A model generated the notes under the pieces. It was not told the DNA's origin, did not search any database, and saw nothing but the letters and a program-made list of their open reading frames with translations. A program made the translations under genes and the position numbers. From Methanobrevibacter thaueri (GTDB lineage: Archaea > Methanobacteriota > Methanobacteria > Methanobacteriales > Methanobacteriaceae), in contig NZ_SUTJ01000002.1 in NCBI RefSeq assembly GCF_015062915.1, forward strand, positions 62,001 through 126,000: a stretch of DNA of 64,000 nucleotides, written 5' to 3'. Positions 28,103 through 37,430 of this stretch are shown piece by piece. Position 1 is the first letter of the stretch, and each line of letters begins with the position of its first letter.

Positions 28103-28501
28103 ATGGAAATTACAGATGATAAACTATTGAGAATCGCATTGGTAACCGCACTAATCGGAATAATCGGACTGATAATATTCACTCCAACGATAGAGGTCAA
28201 GGAAGTGTCTATCAAGGACATAAACCGTGGAATGATTGACGAAGAGGTCAAGGTGACTGGTGTAATCACTGATGTGGCACAGTCAAGTTCCAAGACAAGT
28301 TATTTCCTGACTGTCAATGACGGTGAGGCGCAGATTTCACTGATTATTTTTGAAAACCAGGTCGCTGAAATCCAAAGTCGAAACATGGACATTGATGACT
28401 TTAAAAACCGGAAGGTTCAGGTTGTGGGAACTATTACAGAGTATAATTCTGATTTGGAGCTTATCCTATCGAATGGAGACAGTTTAAGAATTATTAAATA
28501 A
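28103..28501 (+). CDS. Membrane-anchored OB-fold protein
   Basis: The 132-residue protein has one N-terminal membrane helix (about residues 9-29, LVTALIGIIGLIIF) and then an OB-fold of the tRNA-anticodon-binding/nucleic-acid-binding type, with EVKVTGVITDVAQSSSKTSYFLTVNDG, QISLIIFENQV and KVQVVGTITEY. Similar small OB proteins are common in methanogens, with no proven role. A TATA-like TATTTAAAT centred about 26 bases before the ATG suggests a leaderless mRNA. Confidence 0.68.
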   Translation: MEITDDKLLRIALVTALIGIIGLIIFTPTIEVKEVSIKDINRGMIDEEVKVTGVITDVAQSSSKTSYFLTVNDGEAQISLIIFENQVAEIQSRNMDIDDFKNRKVQVVGTITEYNSDLELILSNGDSLRIIK

Positions 28502-28565
28502 CAATATATATTTATTGTTTGAAGTCCAAATTTTAATTATAATAAAATTTAAAGGAATTTTAAAT

Positions 28566-29930
28566 ATGTCAAATAAAAAAAGATTATTTGGAACATTCGG
28601 AGTTAGAAGAACAGCCAATGACGTTTTGACACCTGAATTTGCAACAAGACTTGCAGCATGTTACGGAAGCGTGGTTCAGGGAAAAGTGGCTGTTGGTGGA
28701 GACACACGTACATCCACTCCAATGCTTATGGAAGCCGTCAAGGCAGGACTCTTGTCCTCAGGATGTGACGTGGTGGATTTAGGAATATTGCCGACTCCAG
28801 GTGTCCAGTATGCAGTTCGCAAATATTATGATGGAGGAGTCATGATTACAGCTTCACACAATCCTCCAAAATATAACGGTATCAAGTTCCTGGACGCTGA
28901 CGGTATTGGAATACCTGACGACATGGAACTTGAAATTGAAAGATTATACTTTGATGATGAGCCTAAAAGAGCGGATTTCTCCGAAATAGGCCAAGTTTAT
29001 ACTAACGACAAGATCATTGACGAGTACGTTGATGAGGCAATCTCCAAGGTTGATGCAGAGGCAATCAGGAACGCCAATTTAAAGGTTGTTGTTGATTGCG
29101 GATCAGGTGCGGGATGCTACACTGCCCCATATCTCATTCAAAAGCTCGGCTGTGATGTCACCACATTAAACGCACAGGCTGACGGATTCTTCCCTGGACG
29201 TGATCCAGAACCTATTGAGGAAAACCTTCAGGAACTAATCAGCGTGGTAAAAGAGCTCAATGCCGATATCGGCCTTGCCCATGACGGTGACGCCGACAGA
29301 ACAATCTGCATTGACGAGAATGGAAACTTTGTTTTAGGTGACAAGACATTCACACTTGTCGAAAAGCAAATGCTTAAGGAAAATAATGGTGGAACCATCG
29401 TTACTACCGTTGCAACTTCACAGGCAATTTATGATGTGGCAGATGAATACAACGGTAAAGTCATAGCCACTGCTGTTGGAGACCTTCTTGTTGCACGTAA
29501 GCTCAAGGATGAAAATGGTCTTTTCGGTGGAGAGGAAAACGGAGGATTGATTTTCCCTGATTTCGTCTACGGAAGGGATGCAGTGATGACCGTTGCAAAA
29601 ATCCTCGAGATTGTCGCCAAGGAAGCCAAACCTTTATCCGAACTTGTGGCTGAACTTCCAGTCTATTACGCAAGCAAGATGAAAATCGAATGTCCTGATG
29701 ATGAGAAGGAATTTGTCATGTCAAGCATTGCTGAGGAGATTAAAACCACAACCGATTTCGAATTGGACTTGACAGATGGTGTTAAAATCCTGAAAGAGGA
29801 CGGTTGGGTAATCATCAGACCTTCAGGTACCGAACCTATTTTCAGATGCTTCGCAGAGTCAGACTCACAGGAAAAGGCTGATGAGATGACTGACTGGGGA
29901 ATCGGCTTAATCGAAAAATACAAAAAATAA
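28566..29930 (+). CDS. glmM: Phosphoglucosamine mutase-type phosphohexomutase (paralogue 1)
   Basis: Alpha-D-phosphohexomutase that interconverts hexosamine or hexose 6- and 1-phosphates for UDP-sugar synthesis. The 454-residue protein starts at ATG 28566 (AAAGGA upstream); the frame extends to 28515 without a better signal. TASHNPPKYNGIKF carries the phosphoserine (Ser97), HDGDADRTI the metal-binding loop near residue 239, GGEENGGLIF the sugar-binding loop, and RPSGTEPIFRCF the phosphate-binding loop. A second paralogue lies at 36084-37421, so the two probably differ in substrate (GlcN versus Glc/Man). Confidence 0.88.
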   Translation: MSNKKRLFGTFGVRRTANDVLTPEFATRLAACYGSVVQGKVAVGGDTRTSTPMLMEAVKAGLLSSGCDVVDLGILPTPGVQYAVRKYYDGGVMITASHNPPKYNGIKFLDADGIGIPDDMELEIERLYFDDEPKRADFSEIGQVYTNDKIIDEYVDEAISKVDAEAIRNANLKVVVDCGSGAGCYTAPYLIQKLGCDVTTLNAQADGFFPGRDPEPIEENLQELISVVKELNADIGLAHDGDADRTICIDENGNFVLGDKTFTLVEKQMLKENNGGTIVTTVATSQAIYDVADEYNGKVIATAVGDLLVARKLKDENGLFGGEENGGLIFPDFVYGRDAVMTVAKILEIVAKEAKPLSELVAELPVYYASKMKIECPDDEKEFVMSSIAEEIKTTTDFELDLTDGVKILKEDGWVIIRPSGTEPIFRCFAESDSQEKADEMTDWGIGLIEKYKK

Positions 29931-29944
29931 TTACATGAATTTAA

Positions 29945-29978
29945 TGAAAAATAGCTTCAACCAAATAGCTATTTTTCA
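29945..29978. terminator. 12-base-pair hairpin between convergent genes
   Basis: Perfect 12-base arms (29945-29956 and 29967-29978, with GAAAAATAGCT in the first) enclose a 10-base loop, 15 bases after the GlmM stop codon and before the 3' end of the convergent TPR gene. Position suggests a bidirectional terminator; the downstream tail is only moderately T-rich. Confidence 0.5.
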
Positions 29979-30068
29979 ACCAAACCATTACTTTAACAAC
30001 TACTTTTTTTATAATTATCAAAGCAATATTAAAAATAGATAAAATTGAATATGACAATCTACATGAGT

Positions 30069-31214
30069 TTAGAAATATTCTAGACATTCCTCTTTTAGGA
30101 AGAATGCATCCTCATTGTCAGGGTTTCTCAAAAGCACCTTGTTGAAACTGTCAACAGCCTCTTCAAACTTGCCCAATTCCATCAGCACAACACCCTTATT
30201 CAATAAAAAGTCAATATTATTCTTTTCAAGTGAAATGGCCTTGTTGAAACATTCCAAAGCGTCATCAAGCTTTCCCAAATCAATATATGCATTGCCCATA
30301 CGGTTGATTGCCGCTGCATCCATTTCAGAATCGTCAAGACAGACCTCCACGGCCTTGTCGAATGATTCGATAGCTTCCTCAAGCATGCCCATGTCAGTCA
30401 ATAGGTTTCCCCTGGAGTTCCACACTTCAGGATTGTCACCGTCAATGACTATGAGCTTATCATATACCTTAAGTGCATCATCGTACCTTCCAAGCATCTC
30501 AAGAATGAATCCTCTCCAATACAATACTATCGGACTGCTTGGACGATAGTTATAAGCGATATTGCTCACCTTCAATGCCTCATTGATATTTCCTGAATTC
30601 AAAAGGGCGATTGCCTTGTTGTTCAAGATGTAAATGTTGGCCGGCTCTATCTCCAATGCCTTGTCGTAACAATCTATTGCCTCAATGAACTTGCCCAATC
30701 TTGAAAGGTTGTCTCCCTGCTTGTTTAAAAGGTAAACGTCATGAGGGTCAAGCCTTAGCGCCGCATCATAGCACATTGTTGACTTGTCGAACTTACCGCT
30801 GTCAAAGAGAATGTCCGCCCTTTTGGTAATCATGGCCTTCTCATCTATCTTGTCGCCTTTCCAATCGTCAATGTCAATCTTTTCAAAATAGATTATATGA
30901 AACTCTTCATCAGGGTCAATTCTACCGCCGTACATTTTCTTAAATTCTCTAAGCATATCCTTGGAGTCTTTAAATCCTTCTTGACGGGCCAATTCATCAT
31001 TGTCCTTGATTTGTGAAAATGAAATGGTTTCAACATCAGTTACAAACGCTTCAAAAATCTTCATTTTCTCCTTGGAAACAAGATTCCAGTAGCAATATAA
31101 CCTGTCACCAACCTTAAGTGGAGTTTTCCATGCCTTACGTATGGTTCTGGTCTTCTTACCAGTGATAACGTCAATATCATTACTTGAAAATGATAAAATT
31201 GGTATTGCAAACAC
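30069..31214 (-). CDS. ASCH-like domain fused to TPR repeats
   Basis: The 381-residue protein joins two modules. Residues 1 to about 120 look like an ASCH domain (PUA-like beta-barrel that binds RNA or modified nucleobases), with the typical ITGKKTRTIRKAW, LKVGDRLYCYWN and FKDSKDMLREFKKMYG. From about 130 to 375 there are some seven tetratricopeptide repeats (for example FDKSTMCYDAALRLDPHDVY, IDCYDKALEIEPANIYILNN, EEAVDSFNKVLLRNPDNED), which bind proteins. It is the last gene of a five-gene minus-strand operon, 5 bases after the radical-SAM activase gene. Function unknown; an adaptor between RNA and a protein partner is plausible. Confidence 0.72.
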   Translation of the reverse strand: MFAIPILSFSSNDIDVITGKKTRTIRKAWKTPLKVGDRLYCYWNLVSKEKMKIFEAFVTDVETISFSQIKDNDELARQEGFKDSKDMLREFKKMYGGRIDPDEEFHIIYFEKIDIDDWKGDKIDEKAMITKRADILFDSGKFDKSTMCYDAALRLDPHDVYLLNKQGDNLSRLGKFIEAIDCYDKALEIEPANIYILNNKAIALLNSGNINEALKVSNIAYNYRPSSPIVLYWRGFILEMLGRYDDALKVYDKLIVIDGDNPEVWNSRGNLLTDMGMLEEAIESFDKAVEVCLDDSEMDAAAINRMGNAYIDLGKLDDALECFNKAISLEKNNIDFLLNKGVVLMELGKFEEAVDSFNKVLLRNPDNEDAFFLKEECLEYF

Positions 31215-31219
31215 TCTCC

Positions 31220-31924
31220 TTAAATTATCTGCTCTCCAAACTCTCCTGACTTGACCTTGACGACACCGTCAAAGTAAGGCTTGATTTCCTTAGCCAGTTT
31301 TGCCAAATCATGAGGATTTGGTACTTCAACTTTTTCTAAAGCTGGATCTAGAACATTTTTGTTTCTGAATTGTTGAATGGTGTATACTTCTGCCTTAATC
31401 TCATCGACTAAGTTGATAATGTCTTTTTTTGTATGTAATGTTGGAACGTAAGTGGTTCTTATTTCTAAATGAACTCCAGCGTCATTTATATAATCCATTG
31501 ACTTTTTAACCTGGAAACCCACATTAGCACCGGTGATCTTTCTGTACTTTGAGAATGTGGTTTTCACATCCAGTGAAACATAGTCAACCAGGCCCAAGTC
31601 CAGTATCCTTTTGAGGTTTTCAGGATAGATTCCGCTTGTATCCAATTTGGTCTTGAGACCTATTTCACGAACATATTTGAATATTTCAATTACCGCATCG
31701 GTCTGCACCAGCGGTTCGCCTCCGGACACCACAATGGCATCAAGGAAATCTGCTGAAGAGTCTATTTCCTCTTTTACCTCTTCAAAGGATTTTTCAGTAT
31801 TGTCCTCAAGCAATTCCGCATTGTGACAATACCTGCATGCCAATGGACATTTGGACATGAAAATAACTAATGACATGTTTCCATGAAATTCAACGGAAGA
31901 TATTACTGTTCCTCCAACGTACAT
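31220..31924 (-). CDS. nrdG: Radical-SAM activating enzyme, NrdG-like
   Basis: The 234-residue radical-SAM protein has the cluster motif C26-x3-C30-x2-C33 (CPLACRYCHN) and GGEPLVQTDAVIEIFKYV (SAM-binding GGE motif near residue 67). It resembles archaeal anaerobic ribonucleoside-triphosphate reductase activating proteins, which install the glycyl radical. The reductase itself is not in this window, so another glycyl-radical or radical-SAM role cannot be excluded. Its start overlaps the hisC stop codon by one base. Confidence 0.78.
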   Translation of the reverse strand: MYVGGTVISSVEFHGNMSLVIFMSKCPLACRYCHNAELLEDNTEKSFEEVKEEIDSSADFLDAIVVSGGEPLVQTDAVIEIFKYVREIGLKTKLDTSGIYPENLKRILDLGLVDYVSLDVKTTFSKYRKITGANVGFQVKKSMDYINDAGVHLEIRTTYVPTLHTKKDIINLVDEIKAEVYTIQQFRNKNVLDPALEKVEVPNPHDLAKLAKEIKPYFDGVVKVKSGEFGEQII

Positions 31925-33024
31925 TAGTTTAAAACCTCTTTTAATATTTCAATGAATTTTTCATCTTCCTCCAGGGTACAGATGCTTATTCTTATCCAAT
32001 ACTCATCAAGCCCCTTGAATGAAGTGCAGTCACGGACAATGATTCCTTTCTTCATCAGTTCCAATGCAAGTTCTGATGCTGTAAATCCAGTGTCCTTAAC
32101 TCTGATTAGCATGAAATTTGATTTTGATGGGAAAACATACAGTCCATCTATTTTTGAGACTTCCTCATACAGGTACTCTCTTGACTCTATTCCCTTTCTG
32201 ATTGACTCCTCAATATATTCAGTGTCCCTGAACGTATTCAATGCAGCCACAAATGACAATCTTGTAAGTGAAAATACCGGCTTGATTCTGTGCATGTATT
32301 CAATTATCTCATCACATGCAAGGCCGTAACCAATTCTCATACCTGCAAGTCCCAATACCTTTGACATTGTACGGATGATGAATATGTTGTCAAATTCATC
32401 AATAAGGTCCTTGTTTGTGACTTCTGAGTATTCGAAGTAAGCCTCGTCAATGACAACCAGCACATCTGGGTTTTTGCCTGCAATGTCTCTGAGAACATCC
32501 TTGTCAATCAGTGTTCCTGTTGGGTTGTTCGGACTGCACAGGAAAATCATCTTTGTTTTTGGAGTTATAGCATCGAATATTGATTGCACGTCCAGTTCAT
32601 TTGCCTCCAGGTCCCATCTTGCATAAACAGGCTTTGCGCCGTATTGCTTTAACAGGTATTCATAGTACATGTATGAAGGCAATGGCACGATGAACTCGTC
32701 TCCAACATCAATGAATGTCTTTGCAAGCACATCTATGACCTCATCGGCACCGTCCCCTCCAATAATCACCTGGGAGGATTTTACTCCGGAATATTTTGCC
32801 ATCTCGTCAACCAGTTCATGGAGTTGTGATTCAGGGTACCTGTTTATTGATTTTATCTCATTTTCAATGGCTTTCATTGCCTTTGGTGAAGGCCCCCATG
32901 GGTTTTCGTTTGAACCCAATTTGATGATGTCCTCCTTTTTCAGGTTGAAGTCGCTTGCAATCTCATCCTGAGATTTTCCAGGAACATAAGAATCCATTTC
33001 TTCTACGATTTGTCTTGCTTTCAT
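31924..33024 (-). CDS. hisC: Histidinol-phosphate aminotransferase
   Basis: HisC is a fold-type I PLP enzyme of histidine synthesis (imidazole-acetol phosphate to histidinol phosphate). The 366-residue protein has [14 protein letters not shown] near residue 36, [10 protein letters not shown] near residue 88, [13 protein letters not shown] near 160, [11 protein letters not shown] near 190 and the PLP-lysine region [19 protein letters not shown] near 222. Length is normal. Located between a gamma carbonic anhydrase and a radical-SAM activase, away from other his genes. Some HisC relatives act on other amino acids, so substrate is inferred. Confidence 0.9.
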   Translation of the reverse strand: MKARQIVEEMDSYVPGKSQDEIASDFNLKKEDIIKLGSNENPWGPSPKAMKAIENEIKSINRYPESQLHELVDEMAKYSGVKSSQVIIGGDGADEVIDVLAKTFIDVGDEFIVPLPSYMYYEYLLKQYGAKPVYARWDLEANELDVQSIFDAITPKTKMIFLCSPNNPTGTLIDKDVLRDIAGKNPDVLVVIDEAYFEYSEVTNKDLIDEFDNIFIIRTMSKVLGLAGMRIGYGLACDEIIEYMHRIKPVFSLTRLSFVAALNTFRDTEYIEESIRKGIESREYLYEEVSKIDGLYVFPSKSNFMLIRVKDTGFTASELALELMKKGIIVRDCTSFKGLDEYWIRISICTLEEDEKFIEILKEVLN

Positions 33025-33027
33025 GAT

Positions 33028-33510
33028 TTAATCTTCCTTGTATTGTTTGGAAAGTTTAACGTAATTATCAGCGTTATTCTGAATCATCTCGACTTGTTCG
33101 GGTGAAAGCTCCTTGATAAGTTTTGCAGGAACTCCTAAAATCAGACTGTTTTCGGGAAATTCCTTTCCCTCGCTTACAACAGCACCGGCACCCACAATTG
33201 AATTTTTGCCTATGTGTGCTCCGTTTAGGACTGTTGCGTTCATTCCTATCAAAACATTGTCGTCAAGTTTGCATCCGTGAACGACTGCACCATGTCCGAC
33301 AGACACGTTATCCCCTATTTCAACGGGAAAACCTTTAGTGCAGTGGACTACACAATTGTCTTGGACGTTTGAATTGTTTCCTATGGTTATTGAATCGGTA
33401 TCTCCTCTTAAAACGGCTCCGTGCCAGATTGATACGTTTTCACCTAATTCAACATCTCCAATTACTTGTGCGCCTGGGCATATTACAATAGAGTCTTTTT
33501 TATTTTCCAT
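33028..33510 (-). CDS. Gamma carbonic anhydrase family hexapeptide protein
   Basis: The 160-residue protein is a left-handed beta-helix made of hexapeptide repeats, as in gamma-class carbonic anhydrases, with zinc-ligand-like His residues in DNCVVHCTKGF and VSVGHGAVVHGC. Such proteins are trimers with the active site between subunits. Many family members lack proven carbonic anhydrase activity. It lies 8 bases after the GlmU-like gene and 3 bases before hisC, so it is co-transcribed with them. Confidence 0.88.
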   Translation of the reverse strand: MENKKDSIVICPGAQVIGDVELGENVSIWHGAVLRGDTDSITIGNNSNVQDNCVVHCTKGFPVEIGDNVSVGHGAVVHGCKLDDNVLIGMNATVLNGAHIGKNSIVGAGAVVSEGKEFPENSLILGVPAKLIKELSPEQVEMIQNNADNYVKLSKQYKED

Positions 33511-33518
33511 AATATCGC

Positions 33519-34799
33519 CTATTTCTTCTTGTTCTTGTCTTGAATGATATGATTTTGTTTTACCAATACGCGAGTATCGGAGGGTACATCATCATACAAC
33601 AAAACCCCTGAACCGATGGTGGAATTGTGTCCCACCTTAACGCCCGGTGAAAAGCTTGAATTGATTCCTGTCTTTACGGAATCCCCAATAATGGAACCGA
33701 ACTTACGCCTTCCGCTGTCAATCATCTGATTCTTGATTTTGGTCTTGACTGACCTGTTGTCGAAACGAAGGTTTGCAATGTTTGTTCCTGCTGCAATATT
33801 ACAGTTGGACCCTATTACTGAATCCCCCACGTAACTCAAGTGGCTGACGTTAGTGTTTTCCATGATGATTGAGTTTTTGATTTCAACGGCATTTCCAACA
33901 TGGACATTGTCACCGAAGTAGGAATTGCCACGAATGTATGAGTTAGGGCCTATGTCACAGTTCTTTCCTATGTACACGTTTCCTTCAATGTAGACCCCTG
34001 CACGGATGATGCTTCCCTCATCGAGGAAGACTTCACCGTGAATGTGGGCTCCATCCTCAACATGACCCTTGATATCAGTTTTAAGCTGACCGATTAATTC
34101 CTCATTGACTTCAATAAGCTCCCAAGGCCTACCAACATCAATCCAATCCTTGTTTGTCTTGTGTCCTATGACCTTTTTGCCGTCTGCTATCTGCAAGGAC
34201 ACTGAGTCTGTGATTTCATATTCTCCACGTTCTGAAATCTCAGTCTTTTCAATCTTGTCGAAAATGTCCTTGTTGAACACATATATTCCGGCATTGACAA
34301 GATTACTTGGAGCCTCTTCCTTTTTAGGCTTTTCAACAATGCTTTTGATGTTTCCATCATCTATTTCAACTACACCAAATGCGGACGGATCTTCCACTTC
34401 TGTCAAGAGCATTAATGTGTCAGGCTTCATGTAATTGTATTTCTTGATGATTTCATTGATGATTTCATTATCCAGAATGATGTCTCCGTTCAAGACGATT
34501 AAACTGTCTTTAATAAAGTCTTTTCCATAGCTTATGGCATTAGCTGTACCTAAAAAGTCCTTTTGTGTTTTATAGGTAATGTTAACACCAAAATCATGGC
34601 CATCTCCAAAGTAATCACGAACCATTTCCTCTTTATACCTGACAATGAGCAATATATCCTTAATGCCATTGTCTCTTAATGATTCTATATTATATTGAAT
34701 GATTGGCTTTCCAGCAACCGGCAACATGGTTTTAGGCTTTGTCAGTGTTAACGGCCTCATTCTTGAACCTTCACCGGCACTTAAAATAATCGCTTTCAC
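33519..34799 (-). CDS. glmU: GlmU-like bifunctional sugar-1-phosphate nucleotidylyltransferase/acetyltransferase
   Basis: The 426-residue protein has an N-terminal nucleotidyltransferase domain (MKAIILSAGEGSRMRPLTLT, KPKTMLPVAGKPIIQYNIES, LIVLNGDIILDN) and, from about residue 245, a left-handed beta-helix of hexapeptide repeats (IYIGKNCDIGPNSYIRGNSY type). It matches the archaeal bifunctional enzymes that acetylate glucosamine-1-phosphate and join it to UTP, giving UDP-GlcNAc, although close relatives act on glucose-1-phosphate. It heads a five-gene operon on the minus strand and is divergent from rubredoxin. Two GlmM paralogues nearby would supply its substrate. Confidence 0.86.
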   Translation of the reverse strand: MKAIILSAGEGSRMRPLTLTKPKTMLPVAGKPIIQYNIESLRDNGIKDILLIVRYKEEMVRDYFGDGHDFGVNITYKTQKDFLGTANAISYGKDFIKDSLIVLNGDIILDNEIINEIIKKYNYMKPDTLMLLTEVEDPSAFGVVEIDDGNIKSIVEKPKKEEAPSNLVNAGIYVFNKDIFDKIEKTEISERGEYEITDSVSLQIADGKKVIGHKTNKDWIDVGRPWELIEVNEELIGQLKTDIKGHVEDGAHIHGEVFLDEGSIIRAGVYIEGNVYIGKNCDIGPNSYIRGNSYFGDNVHVGNAVEIKNSIIMENTNVSHLSYVGDSVIGSNCNIAAGTNIANLRFDNRSVKTKIKNQMIDSGRRKFGSIIGDSVKTGINSSFSPGVKVGHNSTIGSGVLLYDDVPSDTRVLVKQNHIIQDKNKKK

Positions 34800-34956
34800 T
34801 TTTATTATCCCCTATAAATATCTAATAATATTATATGTTTAACTCCTTACTTATTAATTAACTTAACTAATCAAATAACTACTTTTAAATAATAGTTTGA
34901 ATAAACTCAAATTATATTAGCTATGCTAATGGCAAAAATTTTAAGGAGATAATGAA

Positions 34957-35124
34957 ATGACTATATATGTTTGTTTACACTGCGAATACAGATTTGACAC
35001 AGAAAAAGGTGACCCTGCTTACAACATTCCTGCTGGTGCAACTCCTGCAGACATGCCAGAAGATTGGGTTTGCCCAGAATGCGCTGCTTTAGGTATTGAT
35101 GCATTCATCGCTGAAGAAGAATAG
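34957..35124 (+). CDS. Rubredoxin
   Basis: This 55-residue protein is a one-iron electron carrier. The two iron-binding Cys pairs are C6-x2-C9 (VCLHCEYRFD) and C-x2-C near residue 40 (WVCPECAALGID), with the usual acidic and aromatic residues between. AAGGAGA lies 7 bases before the ATG. In methanogens rubredoxin often serves oxygen and peroxide defence (with rubrerythrin or F420-oxidase partners), but no such partner is beside it. A small inverted repeat (ATTAGC-TAT-GCTAAT, 34916-34930) lies upstream in the divergent promoter region. Confidence 0.95.
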   Translation: MTIYVCLHCEYRFDTEKGDPAYNIPAGATPADMPEDWVCPECAALGIDAFIAEEE

Positions 35125-35275
35125 AAAATCTTCTTCAATTTTTTTATTTTTAATCACTACTTTTTTTCCATTAAATTTTATAATTCTTAAAAATATTTAT
35201 ATAATTTAATTTAAAAAACTAATATTGTAATTTTATTTATGAACATACTTTTAAAAATAAGCGTGGGAAAATAAA

Positions 35276-35995
35276 ATGAACAGAAGAAAAAAACTAATCA
35301 TAGCTATTCTTTTAGTTATCCTTGTGGGACTATTGGCTTCAATTTATGGCGCATTAAATACAGGTCCTGACCTTTCACAGGAAGATAAGGACATATTATT
35401 ATTAACTGCGGATAAATACGAACAGTCCAACGGTGGAGTCGACATGGCTTTCATGATCCACTTAGAAAATGGAAGCTTCTCCAATTATACTCCAATTTAC
35501 CCTGGAGGAATGACACATCCAACACAACCTGCGTCCAGCGCAATTGGAGGTGGAAAGATGTTCCTTCACGATTCACTGTACGATGGAATTGAAGACGGTA
35601 TGCAATACGCTAAGGAGATTGTAGAGTATAACACAAATATGACTCCTGATGCAGTAGTTCTTGTTTATGACGAAGGAGTAGACAACATTATTGATTCAAT
35701 ACGCCCATTAAAAGTAGACGGTGTTGAAACAAATCTTAGTGCGACAGACATTATCCGTGAAAACGACGCATATAACGGTTATGCCGGTAACGATGCAGTT
35801 ACTGGAACAATGTCCAGGTCAGATGCAGTAATGGTATTGGTTAAAGCATTAGCTCAGGCCGCTGCAGATCCTGACAAGAAAGCCACAATGGTTCAAGCCG
35901 CATTGCAAGAATACTCTAAAGGAAATATCGTAATGCAACCAGAAGGTTCCTTCACTAAGCTATTGGCTACAAAGGGAATTGAATCGCTAGGTTAA
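35276..35995 (+). CDS. Membrane-anchored extracellular protein, probably DUF4012 family
   Basis: The 239-residue protein begins with a basic stretch and one membrane helix (about residues 6-26, LIIAILLVILVGLLASIYGA), placing the rest outside the cell. The outer part has YEQSNGGVDMAFMIHLENG, SNYTPIYPGGMTHPTQP, VEYNTNMTPDAVVLVYD and EYSKGNIVMQPEGSF, a pattern I recall from methanogen DUF4012 proteins. No catalytic motif is seen. It is a single-gene unit followed by a strong terminator. Confidence 0.62.
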   Translation: MNRRKKLIIAILLVILVGLLASIYGALNTGPDLSQEDKDILLLTADKYEQSNGGVDMAFMIHLENGSFSNYTPIYPGGMTHPTQPASSAIGGGKMFLHDSLYDGIEDGMQYAKEIVEYNTNMTPDAVVLVYDEGVDNIIDSIRPLKVDGVETNLSATDIIRENDAYNGYAGNDAVTGTMSRSDAVMVLVKALAQAAADPDKKATMVQAALQEYSKGNIVMQPEGSFTKLLATKGIESLG

Positions 35996-36004
35996 TTTAA
36001 ACAA

Positions 36005-36041
36005 TCTTTAAAGAATTTCGGTTCTTTAAAGAACTTTTTTT
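36005..36041 (+). terminator. Strong hairpin and T-run terminator
   Basis: An 11-base-pair perfect stem (TCTTTAAAGAA/TTCTTTAAAGA, 6-base loop) begins 10 bases after the stop codon of the DUF4012-like gene and is followed by a run of seven Ts. It is the most bacterial-looking terminator in the window. Confidence 0.8.
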
Positions 36042-36083
36042 ATTTTAAAAAAAAATAGATTTTAGAAGATATTAGAATATCCT

Positions 36084-37421
36084 CTATAAGTTTTCATTTA
36101 TTATTTTTACACAGGTTTCCTTAATCTCTTCAGCTCTTGCTTCATCACGAGATTCAAGGGTTATTCTGACATAATCCTCTGTTCCGGATGGCCTTACAAG
36201 CACCCAACTGTCATCAGCAAATGTCAACCTTACGCCATCAACTGAATTTACCTCAACGATATCATCAAAGGCACCTTTCAAGAGGTCTTCCATGTTTTCC
36301 ATCACTTTGATTTTAGCCTCTTTTGAGCATGTAATCTTTTCACGTATGTTAGGATATGATGGTATCTCGTCAAGAAGATCTGACAGTTTTCCCTTGTTTG
36401 AAACAAGTTCTGCCATCCTCAATCCTGAAAGTATTCCGTCAGGGCACATGCAGAAGTCAGGGTGTAGCCATGTTCCTGAAGGCTCTCCTCCGAAGCTTGC
36501 ATCCTTCTCGATGATTACCTCTGCAACATTGACGTCACCTACAGGAGTCCTGTACACTTTTCCACTTACGGATTCGTCCATGCACAGTCCGGCGTCGACT
36601 GTTGTTACAATGTCTCCATCGAATTCCTTGGATATTAAGGCAAGCAGTGAATCGAATGGTGAAATGTTTCCTTTCTCATCCACAGTAATCATCCTGTCTG
36701 CGTCCCCGTCATGGGCAATACCAAGGTCTGCACCTACAGCAACCACTGTTTTCATAAGGGTCTGAAGGTTTTCAGCATTTGGCTCAGGGTTACGTCCTGG
36801 GAAAAATCCGTCAGGCTGGGAGTTCAGGGTTGTCACTTCGCATCCCGCTTTTCTAAATACTAAAGGTGATATTTCGCTTCCCGCACCGGATGCACAGTCA
36901 ATGACAACTTTCAAGCCTTCCTTGATGTCAACCATATCAACCAGGTCGTCGACATATTTGCCTTTGATTTCCTCATTAACACTTAACTTACCCACTTTAT
37001 CCCATGTCACGGATGTGTAAGCCTTATTTGCATATATCTCTTCAATCTCCTTTTCCTGATTGGAGGTGTATGCCATACCGTTCTTGTTCCATAGCTTTAT
37101 CCCATTGTATTGGGACGGATTGTGTGATGCGGTCAACATTATTCCCGCATCGGCATCGAGTTTTTCGGTTGCGTAACCGACCAATGGTGTTGGAACCATG
37201 CCTATCTTAATGACATCTACTCCGCTTTCAAGAAGTCCTGCGGCAATTGCCTGGTCAAGCATCTTGTTTGTGGTTCTTGTGTCATATCCAAGAACTACGC
37301 TTCCCTCATTTCCAAGGTAATGTGCCAGGGATTTTCCCACATTCAATGCCAATTCACATGTCACTTCGGAACCTATCTTTCCCCTGATTCCTGAGGTTCC
37401 GAAAAGCTTTTTTGCAGCCAT
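36084..37421 (-). CDS. glmM: Phosphoglucosamine mutase-type phosphohexomutase (paralogue 2)
   Basis: The 445-residue phosphohexomutase has TASHNPSQYNGIKLW with the phosphoserine (near residue 93), HDGDADRMI as metal loop, GGEPSGTWLHPDF as sugar-binding loop and RPSGTEDYVRIT as phosphate loop. GEPSGxW in place of the GEENGG of paralogue 1 points to a different substrate; this loop is the one seen in phosphoglucosamine mutases, so of the two copies this may be the true GlmM. It starts 9 bases after apgM on the same strand, so the two form an operon. Confidence 0.88.
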   Translation of the reverse strand: MAAKKLFGTSGIRGKIGSEVTCELALNVGKSLAHYLGNEGSVVLGYDTRTTNKMLDQAIAAGLLESGVDVIKIGMVPTPLVGYATEKLDADAGIMLTASHNPSQYNGIKLWNKNGMAYTSNQEKEIEEIYANKAYTSVTWDKVGKLSVNEEIKGKYVDDLVDMVDIKEGLKVVIDCASGAGSEISPLVFRKAGCEVTTLNSQPDGFFPGRNPEPNAENLQTLMKTVVAVGADLGIAHDGDADRMITVDEKGNISPFDSLLALISKEFDGDIVTTVDAGLCMDESVSGKVYRTPVGDVNVAEVIIEKDASFGGEPSGTWLHPDFCMCPDGILSGLRMAELVSNKGKLSDLLDEIPSYPNIREKITCSKEAKIKVMENMEDLLKGAFDDIVEVNSVDGVRLTFADDSWVLVRPSGTEDYVRITLESRDEARAEEIKETCVKIINENL

Positions 37422-37430
37422 AGAATCACC

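Noticed and set aside
36005..36041. Insertion-sequence end or transposon inverted repeat
   Set aside because: No transposase or target duplication nearby; position after a stop codon and the T run fit a terminator.
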